A DNA stretch of 56,938 bases. Source: Chloroflexota bacterium. Its GTDB lineage: Bacteria > Chloroflexota > Limnocylindria > Limnocylindrales > CSP1-4. The DNA lies in NCBI GenBank assembly GCA_021802825.1, contig JAJZRG010000019.1, positions 1 to 56,938 of the forward strand. Direction: 5' to 3'. The notes below the pieces were generated by a model. It worked only from the letters and a program-made list of their open reading frames with translations, did not search any database and was not told where the DNA came from. This document shows, in pieces, positions 1-11,004 of this stretch (its first letter is position 1; every line of letters begins with the position of its first letter). The translations under genes and the position numbers were made by a program.

Positions 1-161
1 GTGCTGAAGTCCACATTGCCCAGGAGCAGCCCGATGGGCGGCATGATGATGTCCTTGACCAGCGAGGTCACGACGTTGCCGAGGGCGGTGCCGATGACCA
101 CGCCGATCGCCAGCGCCAGGGCGTTGGTCTTGGTAAGGAACGTCTTGAACTCGCTGAACAT
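1..161 (-). CDS. mscL: Large-conductance mechanosensitive channel MscL (N-terminal part, cut by window edge)
   Basis: Only the first 53 codons are in the window. They read [20 protein letters not shown], followed by [20 protein letters not shown] and [13 protein letters not shown]. This is the conserved N-terminal amphipathic helix plus TM1 of MscL, the pentameric tension-gated channel that vents solutes on hypo-osmotic shock. The ATG at 161-159 is supported by a strong Shine-Dalgarno sequence (GGGAGG) about 6-7 nt upstream. A TACCGT hexamer at 209-204 on the same strand is a plausible -10 box. The rest of the gene lies before base 1. The identification is secure despite the truncation, because the N-terminus is the most conserved part of the family. 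Confidence 0.93.
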   Translation of the reverse strand, partial: MFSEFKTFLTKTNALALAIGVVIGTALGNVVTSLVKDIIMPPIGLLLGNVDFS

Positions 162-226
162 GGCGCGCACCTCCCTGCAGCCGATCTGCCGTCCGGCGCC
201 GCTACGGTAACGCGCGGAGCGGCCGC

Positions 227-1459
227 CTACAGCCCGAAGCGGCCGATCGCCTCCGCTGCCAGCCGGTCGCCGATCGCAAGCGACGAGGTGGCTGCCGGAG
301 ACGGTGCGTTGCGGACGTGGAGGACCCGGTCCGCGCCAGCGAGGTCGAAGTCGTCCACGAGGGTGCCGTCACGCCCCAGCGCCTGCGCCCGGACGCCGGA
401 GGGGCCGAACGTCACCTGGTCACCGCGCAGCTCGGGCAGGAAGCGCTGCACCTCGCGGACGAAGGCGCCCTTGGACCAGTCGCGCCACATCTCTGCCGCG
501 CCCGTGCGCCAGAAGCGGCGGGCAAGCGAGCGGAAGCCGGGGTTCGCGATCGCCTCACCGAGGTCGCGGATCGAGACGTCGCGGCGGCGGTACCCGGTCC
601 GCCGGAAGGCCAGCACCGCGTTCGGCCCGGCCCACACCCGCCCGTCGACGCGTCGGGTGAGGTGGACGCCGAGGAACGGGAAGCGGGGGTCGGGGACGGG
701 GTAGACGAGCCCGTTGACCAGGCGCCCCGCTTCGGGGCTGAGCGTGTAGTAGTCGCCCCGGAAGGGGACGATCCGCGGCGAGTCCTCCGTCCGATCGCCC
801 GTGAGCGCGGCAACGCGATCGGCCCACAGCCCGGCGCAGGCGATGACGCTCCTCGCCCGGACGGGGCCCCGCGGCGTGGTCAGCACCAGCGCGTCGGTCC
901 GACGCTCGATGGCGGTCACCGGTCGCGCCAGCTCGATCTCGGCGCCGCCCGCACGCAGATCGTCGGCGAACGCCCGAGTGACGAGCGTGAAGTCGGTGAT
1001 GCCCGTGCGCGGGCTCCACAGTGCCCGGACCCCGCGAATGTGCGGCTCGATCTCGCGCATGCGCTCCGGGCCCACCTCCTCGAGGCCGTCCACACCGTTC
1101 GCGAGCCCGCGTTCCCTGAGGGCGGCGAGGCCGGCCAACTCGCTCTCGTCGAGGGCGACCACGAGCTTGCCCGGCCACGCGATCGGGATCCCGTGGGCCT
1201 CGCAGTAGCGCTCCACCAACCCCTTGCCCTCGCGGCACAGGAGCGCCTTCTGCGACCCGGGCGCGTAGTACAGGCCAGCGTGGACCACGCCCGAGTTGTG
1301 GCCCGACTGGTGGGCGGCCACCTCGGCCTCGCGCTCGAGCACAACAAGCCGCAGGTCAGGGCGGCGCTCGAGCAGCCGCAGCGCTGTGGCAAGCCCGACG
1401 ATGCCGGCCCCGATGATCGCGACGTCCACGCGGCCAGTGTCGGCCTGGGAGGTGCCCAT
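227..1459 (-). CDS. lhgO: L-2-hydroxyglutarate oxidase (FAD-dependent, DAO superfamily)
   Basis: 410 aa. The FAD-binding Rossmann motif [15 protein letters not shown] lies at about residues 11-25. It is followed by [20 protein letters not shown], the signature of the LhgO/L2HGDH branch of the DAO family. The enzyme oxidises L-2-hydroxyglutarate to 2-oxoglutarate and passes electrons to the membrane quinone pool in characterised members. I chose the ATG at 1459: upstream codons lack family similarity, and TACTCT at 1471-1466 lies exactly 6 nt before it, so the transcript may be leaderless. No Shine-Dalgarno sequence is visible. It lies 82 nt downstream of the Nudix gene on the same strand. A generic glycerol-3-phosphate/glycine oxidase is the main alternative but fits the N-terminal signature less well. 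Confidence 0.88.
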   Translation of the reverse strand: MGTSQADTGRVDVAIIGAGIVGLATALRLLERRPDLRLVVLEREAEVAAHQSGHNSGVVHAGLYYAPGSQKALLCREGKGLVERYCEAHGIPIAWPGKLVVALDESELAGLAALRERGLANGVDGLEEVGPERMREIEPHIRGVRALWSPRTGITDFTLVTRAFADDLRAGGAEIELARPVTAIERRTDALVLTTPRGPVRARSVIACAGLWADRVAALTGDRTEDSPRIVPFRGDYYTLSPEAGRLVNGLVYPVPDPRFPFLGVHLTRRVDGRVWAGPNAVLAFRRTGYRRRDVSIRDLGEAIANPGFRSLARRFWRTGAAEMWRDWSKGAFVREVQRFLPELRGDQVTFGPSGVRAQALGRDGTLVDDFDLAGADRVLHVRNAPSPAATSSLAIGDRLAAEAIGRFGL

Positions 1460-1465
1460 GGGTTG

Positions 1466-1471
1466 AGAGTA
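1466..1471 (-). promoter_or_regulatory. -10 box of lhgO (TACTCT), leaderless arrangement
   Basis: TACTCT on the minus strand, 6 nt before the lhgO ATG. The spacing puts the expected transcription start on or next to the initiator A. No convincing -35 element is seen. One of seven similar arrangements in the window. Confidence 0.45.
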
Positions 1472-1541
1472 GCGCCCTTCGCAGGCCGGGCGCCGCGCGG
1501 GTCGCGCGCGGGCTCGGGCTGCGTCTCGCCAACGAGTGCCC

Positions 1542-2009
1542 TCAGCTGCGGGCGAGCGCCGCCAGCAGCCGGTCCACGAACTCGGCCTGCGCGGGGTTGA
1601 GCCGCCGGCGCGCCTCGGCTGGGCGCGCCCACACCACGCGGTCGATCTCCGGCACCACAATGGTCTGGCCTGTCTTGGGGGGCCACTCGACCACGGCCTC
1701 GAGGCTCTGCAGCTGGCTCGGGTCCATGTCGCCTTCGTACGCCCACGCCCGGACCACCTTGCCGGACCGCATCCGGACCTCGCCCAGGTCGATCGGGGTG
1801 CCGTCCGGGGGCCGCTGCCCGGTCTCCTCCTCGAACTCGCGGCGGGCGGCGTCGATCTCCGCCTCGTGGTCGAGTGGGGCGCCCTTGGGGATAGACCAGG
1901 CCGCGGTGTCGCGGCGGGCCCAGATCGGGCCGCCGGGGTGGCCGATCAGGACCTCGACCGAATCCTCCGATCGGCGGAAGAGGAGCAGGCCCGCGGAACG
2001 CTTCGCCAT
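1542..2009 (-). CDS. Nudix hydrolase
   Basis: 155 aa. The Nudix box is clear: SIPKGAPLDHEAEIDAARRE followed by FEEETG (residues about 40-66), matching GX5EX7REUXEEXGU with the metal-binding REFEEE core. The protein begins MAKRSAGLLLFRR and keeps a histidine-rich loop (LIGHPGGPIWARRDTAAWSI). That resembles the group of small Nudix enzymes often annotated as NTP pyrophosphohydrolases of the MutT/Ap4A type. Substrate cannot be told from sequence: nucleotide diphosphate derivatives and diadenosine polyphosphates are both possible. The ATG at 2009 is chosen because the similarity starts there. No strong Shine-Dalgarno sequence precedes it. It is transcribed toward lhgO and may be co-transcribed with it. 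Confidence 0.85.
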   Translation of the reverse strand: MAKRSAGLLLFRRSEDSVEVLIGHPGGPIWARRDTAAWSIPKGAPLDHEAEIDAARREFEEETGQRPPDGTPIDLGEVRMRSGKVVRAWAYEGDMDPSQLQSLEAVVEWPPKTGQTIVVPEIDRVVWARPAEARRRLNPAQAEFVDRLLAALARS

Positions 2010-2028
2010 CGTGGTGGGCAGTGTGAGG

Positions 2029-2068
2029 CCTCGGGCGGGTCGATGGGACCTCGGGCGGGTCGATGGGA
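2029..2068. repeat. Perfect 20-bp tandem duplication
   Basis: The 20-mer CCTCGGGCGGGTCGATGGGA occurs at 2029-2048 and again immediately at 2049-2068. It lies directly upstream of the Nudix start codon (minus strand), so it could affect that promoter or simply be a replication-slippage product. Confidence 0.9.
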
Positions 2069-2330
2069 GGGGTGAGCGCGGCGGAAGGACCTCCCGGGCA
2101 CAGCAAAGCGCCCGAAGGAACCATGCGCACCGCCTCGCCCACAACGCACCCGAGCAAGCTCGGCCTCGTCGCAGCGGCTCCGGCTCCGTCCACCTCAACG
2201 ACCTTGCGGCCACCGTGGCGGAGGTTCCAGAGACCCGGTCCGTTGATTGCTCACCGGTCCGGTGTCGGTGTCACTGGCCCCTTCGGGCAAGACGAACCAT
2301 ACGCGGCAGCCACCCCCGGCTCCAATGGGC

Positions 2331-2404
2331 TTGTCCACGAATATCGGGGAGAACCCCGACAAGTTGTCCACGATTCCACGCGTGCGTGGACAACTTGTGG
2401 AGAA
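2331..2404. other. Cluster of four DnaA-box-like 9-mers with a 14-bp inverted repeat
   Basis: TTGTCCACG occurs at 2331-2339 (+), 2364-2372 (+) and 2385-2393 (-). A TTCTCCACA is at 2396-2404 (-), one base from the classical box TTATCCACA. High-GC bacteria use TTGTCCACA-type boxes. The middle two sites form the ends of a perfect 14-bp inverted repeat (ACAAGTTGTCCACG, 12-nt spacer, complement), immediately preceded by a 6-bp hairpin. Whether DnaA binds here is inference. The same 9-mer occurs at least once inside nifJ (near 8927), so single copies are not significant, but four in 74 bp is notable. Confidence 0.45.
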
Positions 2405-2504
2405 GTGGCTGGGCACGGGCGCGCGGCGAGCCGATCGGAGCGTGGCGCTGGCGGGGAGCTGCGGGGGAGCTGAAGCTCGACGCAGCCAGGGCTCAGGGCG
2501 AGCG

Positions 2505-3137
2505 TCACCCCTCGTCCACGACGACCCCGCGCGCCGATCTGGCGGGCGCGACCTCGTGGTGCCGCAGGCAGCGCGCCTCGTAAGTCTCGATCGCCGGCGC
2601 CTCGAACCCGCCGATGACGATGAGCGGGTCGTCGATAGCCGCCGGCCGGCCGCCGACCAGGCGCTGCGTCCGGGTCGCGGTCTCGCCGCACACGACGCAG
2701 ATGGCGGACAGCATCGTGATCTCGTCGGCGAGCGCGAGCAGGTTGGGCATCGGGCCGAAGGGGCGCCCGGCGAAGTCCGTGTTGAGCCCGCTGGCGATCA
2801 CGTGGCGGCCGCTCTGGCGCAGCGTCTCCACGGCCCGGACGAGGCTGTGGTCGAAGAACTGGGCCTCCTCGATCCCGATCAGGTCCACGTCGCGCTCGCG
2901 GGCCAGCGACAGGATCGCGACGGGCTCGTCCTTGGGCACGGGCGTGGACGGGTAGCGGGCGTGGCTGCGGCTCTCCGCGTACTCGGCCGGCGTGCGGTCG
3001 TCCACGTCGGGTCGGACGAGCAGGATCCGCCGGCGCGCGATCTCGGCACGGCGGAGCAGGCGGAGCAGCTCGTCGGTCTTGCCCGACGACATGCACCCCG
3101 CGATGACGTGGAGCCAGGGATCGGCGCGGAACAGCAC
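2505..3137 (-). CDS. tdk: Thymidine kinase (type II, TK1-like)
   Basis: 210 aa. It phosphorylates thymidine with ATP in the salvage pathway to dTMP. Visible elements are the P-loop GCMSSGKT near residue 14, the DNA-binding-like segment RPDVDDR, the catalytic region GIEEAQFFD (glutamate as general base), the lasso-loop region, and zinc ligands. The ligands are ICVVCGE near residue 143 and YEARCLRHH near residue 187, giving C-x2-C ... C-x2-H rather than the more usual third cysteine spacing. The start is GTG at 3137, with TAGGAT at 3149-3144 exactly 6 nt upstream and no Shine-Dalgarno sequence, so the mRNA is probably leaderless. It is divergent from the LLM gene starting at 3233. Confidence 0.92.
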   Translation of the reverse strand: MLFRADPWLHVIAGCMSSGKTDELLRLLRRAEIARRRILLVRPDVDDRTPAEYAESRSHARYPSTPVPKDEPVAILSLARERDVDLIGIEEAQFFDHSLVRAVETLRQSGRHVIASGLNTDFAGRPFGPMPNLLALADEITMLSAICVVCGETATRTQRLVGGRPAAIDDPLIVIGGFEAPAIETYEARCLRHHEVAPARSARGVVVDEG

Positions 3138-3143
3138 GCTTCG

Positions 3144-3149
3144 ATCCTA
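3144..3149 (-). promoter_or_regulatory. -10 box of tdk (TAGGAT), leaderless
   Basis: TAGGAT, 6 nt before the GTG start of thymidine kinase. No recognisable -35 element. Confidence 0.5.
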
Positions 3150-3219
3150 CTGGCTCTGCCGCCGATCTGGTGGGCTCTCCGGGCCGTCCCCGACGCCGCC
3201 GCGCCCTCGCCGACAACCT

Positions 3220-3225
3220 TACGAT
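3220..3225 (+). promoter_or_regulatory. -10 box of LLM gene (TACGAT), leaderless
   Basis: TACGAT, 7 nt before the ATG at 3233. The divergent tdk promoter lies about 75 bp away. Confidence 0.45.
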
Positions 3226-3232
3226 GTGCGGG

Positions 3233-4180
3233 ATGAGCACCCCAGCCAGCCGGCCCGGCATTGGCCTCAGCCTCCCCACCTGGCCGCGGGCCGACCGGAC
3301 CAACGCCACCTGGCCGGAGATGCGGTCGCTGGCCCGCGACGCCGAGGGCCTCGGCGTGGAGATGCTCTGGGTGCCCGACCACCTCGTCCGCGTCCTGCCG
3401 TCCGGTCGGTCCGTCGGCTTCCGCGAGTGCTGGACCATCCTCACCGCGACCGCCGAGGCGACAAGCCGGGTCGGCATCGGCCCCCTCGTGGCCTGCGCGG
3501 GGTTCCGCAACCCAGCGCTCCTCGCGCGCATGGCGGAGACGCTCGACGAGGTCAGCGGTGGGCGCCTCGTCCTGGGCCTCGGCAGCGGCGTCCCGGACGG
3601 GGACACGAGCTGGCGCATGTTCGGCTTCGAGGCGGCACGGCCTGTTGGCCGGTATGCTGAATCGGCCGAGGTGGTGGCCCGCCTGCTCCACGGCGAGACG
3701 GTCACGTTCGCCGGCGAGCACGTCCGAACCGATGGCGCGACGCTCGAGCCTCGCGGGCCCCGGCCTGCCGGCCTGCCGCTGTGGCTGGCCGCCAAGGGCG
3801 ATCGGACGATGGACGTGGCCGCGCGTTGGGGCGACGCGGTCAACGTCAACACCGCGCTCGCGAGCGCTGCCGACGTCGTGGCCGCCGCGGGGGCCGCGGC
3901 TGCGGCGTGTGCGCGTGTCGGGCGTGACCCTTCGACGCTCGGGCTGACAGGCTGGGCCCGGATCGCACTTGCGGCGAATGGGCGTGGGGCCGATCGGCCT
4001 GGCTGGCTCTCGGGCTCCCCTGCAGAGCTGGCCGCGACGCTCCGCGCGATGGGCGCGGCCGGCCTCGTCCACGTTGCCGTCTACGTGGGGACCGATGACG
4101 ACCCGAGCCCGCTTCCCGCGCTCACCCAGCAGGCGCTGGAGCGCTTCGCACCCGTACTCGAGGTCCTGGCCGCGTCCTGA
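3233..4180 (+). CDS. LLM-class F420-dependent oxidoreductase
   Basis: 315 aa TIM-barrel flavin/F420 enzyme of the bacterial luciferase-like superfamily. Typical features are the N-terminal strand GIGLSLPTW, the EMLWVPDHL segment near residue 41, SRVGIGPLVACAGFRNPALL and the cofactor-binding turn GGRLVLGLGSG. Family members transfer hydride between F420H2 (or FMNH2) and varied substrates. The substrate here is unknown. A start at 3233 gives the standard N-terminus; a second ATG nine bases upstream (3224) lies inside the probable -10 box. It is the first of three LLM enzymes in the first 18 kb. Confidence 0.83.
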   Translation: MSTPASRPGIGLSLPTWPRADRTNATWPEMRSLARDAEGLGVEMLWVPDHLVRVLPSGRSVGFRECWTILTATAEATSRVGIGPLVACAGFRNPALLARMAETLDEVSGGRLVLGLGSGVPDGDTSWRMFGFEAARPVGRYAESAEVVARLLHGETVTFAGEHVRTDGATLEPRGPRPAGLPLWLAAKGDRTMDVAARWGDAVNVNTALASAADVVAAAGAAAAACARVGRDPSTLGLTGWARIALAANGRGADRPGWLSGSPAELAATLRAMGAAGLVHVAVYVGTDDDPSPLPALTQQALERFAPVLEVLAAS

Positions 4181-4280
4181 GGACGCATCCTGCGGGTCTC
4201 GTCGCGACTGAAGACCTGGCCCCTCACGGACCCCGACGGGCATGCAACTCTAGTGCCGACCCAGCCGCACGGAGCCGCCG

Positions 4281-4616
4281 ATGACCGACCTCGCCCCACA
4301 CCCCGCGAGCGGGCACAGGGCCGAGCCGCACCCCGAGTTCGACATCGTCGAGGCGTACCAGCGCGCGGGGCTCTGCCCCGGCCGGATCCCGATCGGCACG
4401 TCCGCGGCAACGGTGGGCGACCTGCGCGCGATGTCGATCCCGTCGATGTCCGAGGGGGCCAGATTCTCCGACGGCGCGGAGACGTTCCGCCTCGGGGGCC
4501 CGGCGCGAACCTCCGGGGAGCACGGCGATGCCTGGGCGGGCGATCCCAGGGCGGCGGACGACACCGGGGTGTCGCCGCGCGCCGAAGCCAAGACGGGCGG
4601 GTGGCCCATCCGATGA
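4281..4616 (+). CDS. Small protein of unknown function upstream of EamA exporter
   Basis: 111 aa, hydrophilic, with no membrane segment or signal peptide. I do not recognise a family. Support for coding: strong GC-third-position bias, a GGAG about 7 nt before the ATG, and an ATGA overlap (4613-4616) with the following exporter gene, which implies translational coupling. The N-terminal half (FDIVEAYQRAGLCPGRIPIG) looks ordered. The C-terminal half is rich in Gly, Ala and Arg and looks disordered. It could modulate the exporter or be an unrelated cytosolic protein. Confidence 0.55.
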   Translation: MTDLAPHPASGHRAEPHPEFDIVEAYQRAGLCPGRIPIGTSAATVGDLRAMSIPSMSEGARFSDGAETFRLGGPARTSGEHGDAWAGDPRAADDTGVSPRAEAKTGGWPIR

Positions 4617-5524
4617 CCGGCATCCGAGCGTCGATCCTGCTCGTCGTGGTAGCGGGCGTCCTGTTCGGCACGGCCGGCACCGCCCAGTCGCTGGGCCCGA
4701 CGAGCGCCGCGCCGATCGCCGTCGGCATCCTGCGGATCCAGGTGGGCGCGCTCGCGCTCCTCGCCGTGATGCCGCTGCTGGGCGCGAGCCGACGGCGCCT
4801 GCCCGCGCTCTGGCGTCGCCCCCAGATTCTGGTCACCGCCGTCGCCGCCGCGCTGTACCAGCCTTGCTTCTTCGGCGCCGTCAGCAGCGTGGGTGTGGCC
4901 CTGGGCACCCTGGTCGCCGTGGGCAGCGAGCCCGTCTTCGCTGGGCTGCTCGGTTGGGTGGCGCTCCATCACCGCCCGACGCCCAGCTGGCTCGTGGCAA
5001 CGGCCATCGCAGTCGCGGGCCTCGCGCTTCGGTCGGTCGGACGGCTGGAGGGTGGCGGTGACCTTGTCGGCCTGGTGCCTGCCTTGGGCGCGGGGTTGTG
5101 CAGTGCCTGCTACACGGTCGCAGCCAAGCACCAGCTCGACCGCGACGCGACCGCAATCGAGGTGCCGGCGGCCAGCTTCGTCCTCGGCGGACTGCTCCTC
5201 GCCCCGCTCCTCCTCGGCCAGCCGCTGGCCTGGGTCGCGTCGGCGTCGGGCATCGCGCTCGTGGGCTACCTCGGGATCGCCACCATGGCGCTGGCCAATG
5301 TGGTCCTCGCGCGGGGCATCCACGGCTTGCCGCCCGGCCCGGCCGCCACCCTCATGCTGACGGACCCGGTCGTCGCCACGCTGCTGGGCGTGGTGGTGCT
5401 GGGCGAGACGCTCACGCCGCTCGCGGGGCTGGGCGTCGGCCTGGTGCTCGCGGGCCTCGTGCTGCAGGGGCTGGTAGTGGCCCGGTCCGAGCCGAATGAC
5501 CTCGAGCCGGCGCCGGTCCTCTGA
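4613..5524 (+). CDS. EamA/DMT-family transporter
   Basis: 303 aa with about ten hydrophobic helices in two EamA-like repeats. The protein begins MTGIRASILLVVVAGVLFGT and has the repeat hallmark SLGPTSAAPIAVGILRIQVG. The second repeat contains YLGIATMALANVVLARGI and TLMLTDPVVATLLGVVVLGE, matching the usual ending of the drug/metabolite transporter superfamily. Members export amino acids, metabolites or drugs; the substrate here is unknown. The ATG at 4613 overlaps the TGA of the preceding small gene. No separate promoter is apparent. Confidence 0.85.
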   Translation: MTGIRASILLVVVAGVLFGTAGTAQSLGPTSAAPIAVGILRIQVGALALLAVMPLLGASRRRLPALWRRPQILVTAVAAALYQPCFFGAVSSVGVALGTLVAVGSEPVFAGLLGWVALHHRPTPSWLVATAIAVAGLALRSVGRLEGGGDLVGLVPALGAGLCSACYTVAAKHQLDRDATAIEVPAASFVLGGLLLAPLLLGQPLAWVASASGIALVGYLGIATMALANVVLARGIHGLPPGPAATLMLTDPVVATLLGVVVLGETLTPLAGLGVGLVLAGLVLQGLVVARSEPNDLEPAPVL

Positions 5525-5569
5525 CCGTGGTCGAATAGTCCGCTACCGCAGCCGCCAGGAGGCCAAGCC

Positions 5570-5905
5570 ATGATCGTTTGCGTGCCAGTCACTCCCGATG
5601 GCCAGGTTGACCCCAGCTGGGGCCGGGCAGCCCGGGTCGCCGTAGCCAAGATCGAGGACGGGCGCATCACCGCCTGGGACGAGCATCCGGTCGCGTGGGA
5701 CGTGCTCCACGACGTGGGCACCGATGGCGGCCACCACGCGCGCGTCGCGACCTTCCTGCGCGACCACGACGTTGACGTAGTCGTTGCCGGCCACATGGGC
5801 CCGCCGATGGCCCAGATGCTCGCGAAGCTGCGGATCCTCGCTCGGACCGGCGCCCAGGGCGACGCACGACGAGCCGTCGAGGTCGCGGGGCGCCTGGACG
5901 CCTAG
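5570..5905 (+). CDS. NifX/NafY-like dinitrogenase iron-molybdenum cofactor family protein
   Basis: 111 aa, a single Nitro_FeMo-Co domain: N-terminal MIVCVPVTPDGQVDPSWGRA, central AVAKIEDGRITAWDEH, and C-terminal VVVAGHMGPPMAQMLAKL. In nitrogenase systems such domains carry iron or FeMo-co precursors. Stand-alone copies in non-diazotrophs are common and of unknown role, and no nif genes other than the catabolic nifJ are seen here. A good Shine-Dalgarno sequence AGGAGG lies about 8 nt before the ATG. It converges on the DHOD-like gene on the opposite strand. Confidence 0.8.
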   Translation: MIVCVPVTPDGQVDPSWGRAARVAVAKIEDGRITAWDEHPVAWDVLHDVGTDGGHHARVATFLRDHDVDVVVAGHMGPPMAQMLAKLRILARTGAQGDARRAVEVAGRLDA

Positions 5906-5916
5906 GCCGCGAGCGC

Positions 5917-6939
5917 CTAGCGGACGAGGTCGGCGGGCGTGCTGTACGAGCGGAGCGCGGTCATGTAGTTCGCCCGCTCGAACGCGGTGGGGTCGAGGAT
6001 GTTAGCGGCCGTGGCCGAGCCGCGCATCTGCGCCACGGACTCGTACTCGTGCTCGGCCATCCACGCGGCCAGCCCGTCGGCGATCACCTTGACTCGCCCA
6101 ACGCCGTGCTGGAGCACCGCGGACGTCGTCATCGCCACGTCGGCCCCGACCAGCAGTGCCTTCGCCGCGTCGGTCGCCGTGTGGATCCCGGACGTGGCGG
6201 CGAGCCCGACGCCTTCGCCCAGCTGGGGTCGCAGGATCGCGATCCAGCGCAGGGGCAGGCGCAGCTCGGCCGGCGTCGAGAGCGACACCTTGTTGACGAT
6301 CTCGAGTGACTCGAGGTCGAGGTCCGGCTGGTAGAACCGGTTGAACAGCACGAGGCCGCTCGCGCCGGCCTTGACGGCGCCGTGCGCGAAGTTCGCGAGT
6401 GCGGTGTAGTACGGGCTGAGCTTGACCGCGAGCGGGATGGAGACCGCGGCTCGGACCGCCGCGATCAACTCCAGGTCTCGTGCCTCGCGGTCGGTCCCGT
6501 TCATCGCGGGGTCGGCCACCACGTGGTACAGGTTGAGCTCGAGCGCGTTCGCGCCGGCGTCCTGCATCAGGCGCGCATAGCGGACCCAGCCGCCGAGCGT
6601 CGTGGCGTTGAGGCTCGCGATCACGGGGATCGCCACCAGGGACCTGGTCTTCTCGAGGCGAGCCAGGTACCGGTCGCCGGTGTCCTTGTAGTCCTCGATC
6701 TGGGGGAAGTAGGAGAGCGCCTCGCCGAACTGCTCGTCGCCCTGCTCGAGGGACCGGTTGAGCTCGATCTCCTCGTTGAGGATCTCCTCCTCGAACAGCG
6801 ACGGCAGGACGACGGCGCCCACCCCGGCCTCCTCGAGCCGCTTGACCACGGCCGGGTCGCCCGTCCACGGGGAGGACGAGGCGACCACCGGGTTGTGGAG
6901 GTCGAGCCCGAGGTAGCGGGTGCGCATATCAACAGCCAT
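5917..6939 (-). CDS. Dihydroorotate dehydrogenase-like flavoprotein, partner of nifJ
   Basis: 340 aa TIM-barrel of the DHOD/PreA type: LGLDLHNPVVASSSPWTGD at the N-terminus, IPVIASLNATTLGGWVRYAR, NALELNLYHV, IPLAVKLSPYY and the phosphate/FMN-binding region LAATSGIHTATDAAKALLVGAD. It lacks an obvious iron-sulfur domain. The start at ATG 6939 is supported by AAAGGGG upstream. It begins 14 nt after the nifJ stop, so it should be co-transcribed with pyruvate:ferredoxin oxidoreductase. DHOD-like proteins in this position are common in anaerobe-type genomes and are not thought to serve pyrimidine synthesis. The exact reaction is unknown. Confidence 0.8.
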   Translation of the reverse strand: MAVDMRTRYLGLDLHNPVVASSSPWTGDPAVVKRLEEAGVGAVVLPSLFEEEILNEEIELNRSLEQGDEQFGEALSYFPQIEDYKDTGDRYLARLEKTRSLVAIPVIASLNATTLGGWVRYARLMQDAGANALELNLYHVVADPAMNGTDREARDLELIAAVRAAVSIPLAVKLSPYYTALANFAHGAVKAGASGLVLFNRFYQPDLDLESLEIVNKVSLSTPAELRLPLRWIAILRPQLGEGVGLAATSGIHTATDAAKALLVGADVAMTTSAVLQHGVGRVKVIADGLAAWMAEHEYESVAQMRGSATAANILDPTAFERANYMTALRSYSTPADLVR

Positions 6940-6953
6940 GGACCCGACCCCTT

Positions 6954-10550
<3,597 letters not shown>

Positions 10551-10809
10551 GAATCGCTGCTTCCTTTCGGGCGGCGCGGGCCACCCGCGATGGTGGCGGT
10601 GGCTGGAGACGCAGGCGCGCGGGGGTGTCCCTCCTGCACACATGGCGAATTGTGCGCCTCCCCGGGCCGTCAAGGCCGTCCGGATGGACCCCACATCACG
10701 GACCGCAGGTCGCCCGATGTGGGGCCATCGGGCGTGATAAGGGTCCGATCGGCCCGGTTCGGCCCCGTCGCGCCGTCGCGGCCGCGGCCGGCGCCGCGCC
10801 CAGGCTACC
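10551..10809. other. Divergent intergenic region nifJ / crcB
   Basis: No gene. It contains the nifJ leader and a long imperfect inverted repeat: CCCCACATC at 10689-10697 pairs with GATGTGGGG at 10716-10724. ATGG on one side and CCAT on the other extend the pairing through one bulged A. This could be a regulator site for nifJ or a structural element. The crcB promoter and its triple repeat follow. Confidence 0.6.
10685..10728. repeat. Imperfect inverted repeat, 13 bp arms with one bulge
   Basis: Arms ATGG(A)CCCCACATC and GATGTGGGGCCAT enclose an 18-nt loop that has its own ACC/GGT pairing. It lies about 140-180 bp upstream of nifJ and about 130 bp upstream of the crcB promoter. Confidence 0.6.
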
Positions 10810-10855
10810 GTGACACCAGCGGCTGTGACACCACCGGCTGTGAACACCACCGGCT
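10810..10855. repeat. Three tandem 15-16 bp repeats abutting the crcB -35 box
   Basis: GTGACACCAGCGGCT (10810-10824), GTGACACCACCGGCT (10825-10839) and GTGAACACCACCGGCT (10840-10855). The third copy runs into the TTGACC -35 element. The position is typical of an activator site, but the second fluoride promoter of the window has no such repeats. Confidence 0.75.
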
Positions 10856-10884
10856 TGACCGGGCAGCCGACTCCCCAATACGCT
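10855..10884 (+). promoter_or_regulatory. Promoter of the crcB fluoride-riboswitch transcript
   Basis: TTGACC (10855-10860), 18-bp spacer, TACGCT (10879-10884). The second riboswitch promoter at 54675-54703 has the same two hexamers with a 17-bp spacer. Confidence 0.65.
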
Positions 10885-10892
10885 CCGTCTGT

Positions 10893-10985
10893 CGGCGATG
10901 GTGCCCGCCGAGACGCCCAGGCGTCTGAACCGCCCCGCGGCTGATGGCCCCTGGCCTGCGAGTGCAGGACCGGGGCCTTTTGTTG
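10893..10985 (+). ncRNA. Fluoride riboswitch (crcB motif) with intrinsic terminator
   Basis: The aptamer shows the conserved crcB-motif blocks: GGCGATGGTGCCCGCC at 10893-10908, a GACGCC/GGCGTC stem, TGAACCGCC at 10926-10934 and GGCTGATGGCCCCT ending near 10952. The expression platform is a textbook terminator: GGCCCC (10946-10951) pairs with GGGGCC (10972-10977), with an inner CCTGC/GCAGG stem, followed by TTTTGTTG. The 5' arm of the terminator is the 3' end of the aptamer, so ligand binding should prevent termination. It sits directly upstream of crcB, a known target class of this riboswitch. Confidence 0.93.
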
Positions 10986-11004
10986 TCCCGCAGACGGAGG
11001 CGAC

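Larger units (their letters stand above)
2010..2504. other. Gene-free stretch between Nudix gene and thymidine kinase
   Basis: 495 bp with no credible coding frame. It holds a perfect 20-bp tandem duplication (2029-2068), a small hairpin TCGGGG-AGAA-CCCCGA (2344-2359), a 14-bp perfect inverted repeat (2359-2372 with 2385-2398) and a cluster of DnaA-box-like 9-mers. These are listed separately. Confidence 0.7.

Noticed and set aside
2331..2404. Declaring this a chromosomal origin
   Set aside because: There is no AT-rich unwinding region and no dnaA, dnaN, rpmH or gyrB nearby. The same 9-mer occurs in coding DNA. Only a DnaA-box-like cluster can be claimed.
5570..5905. NifX-like gene plus nifJ as evidence of nitrogen fixation
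   Set aside because: No nifHDK, nifB, nifE or nifN genes are present. Stand-alone Nitro_FeMo-Co domains and catabolic PFOR are widespread in non-fixers.
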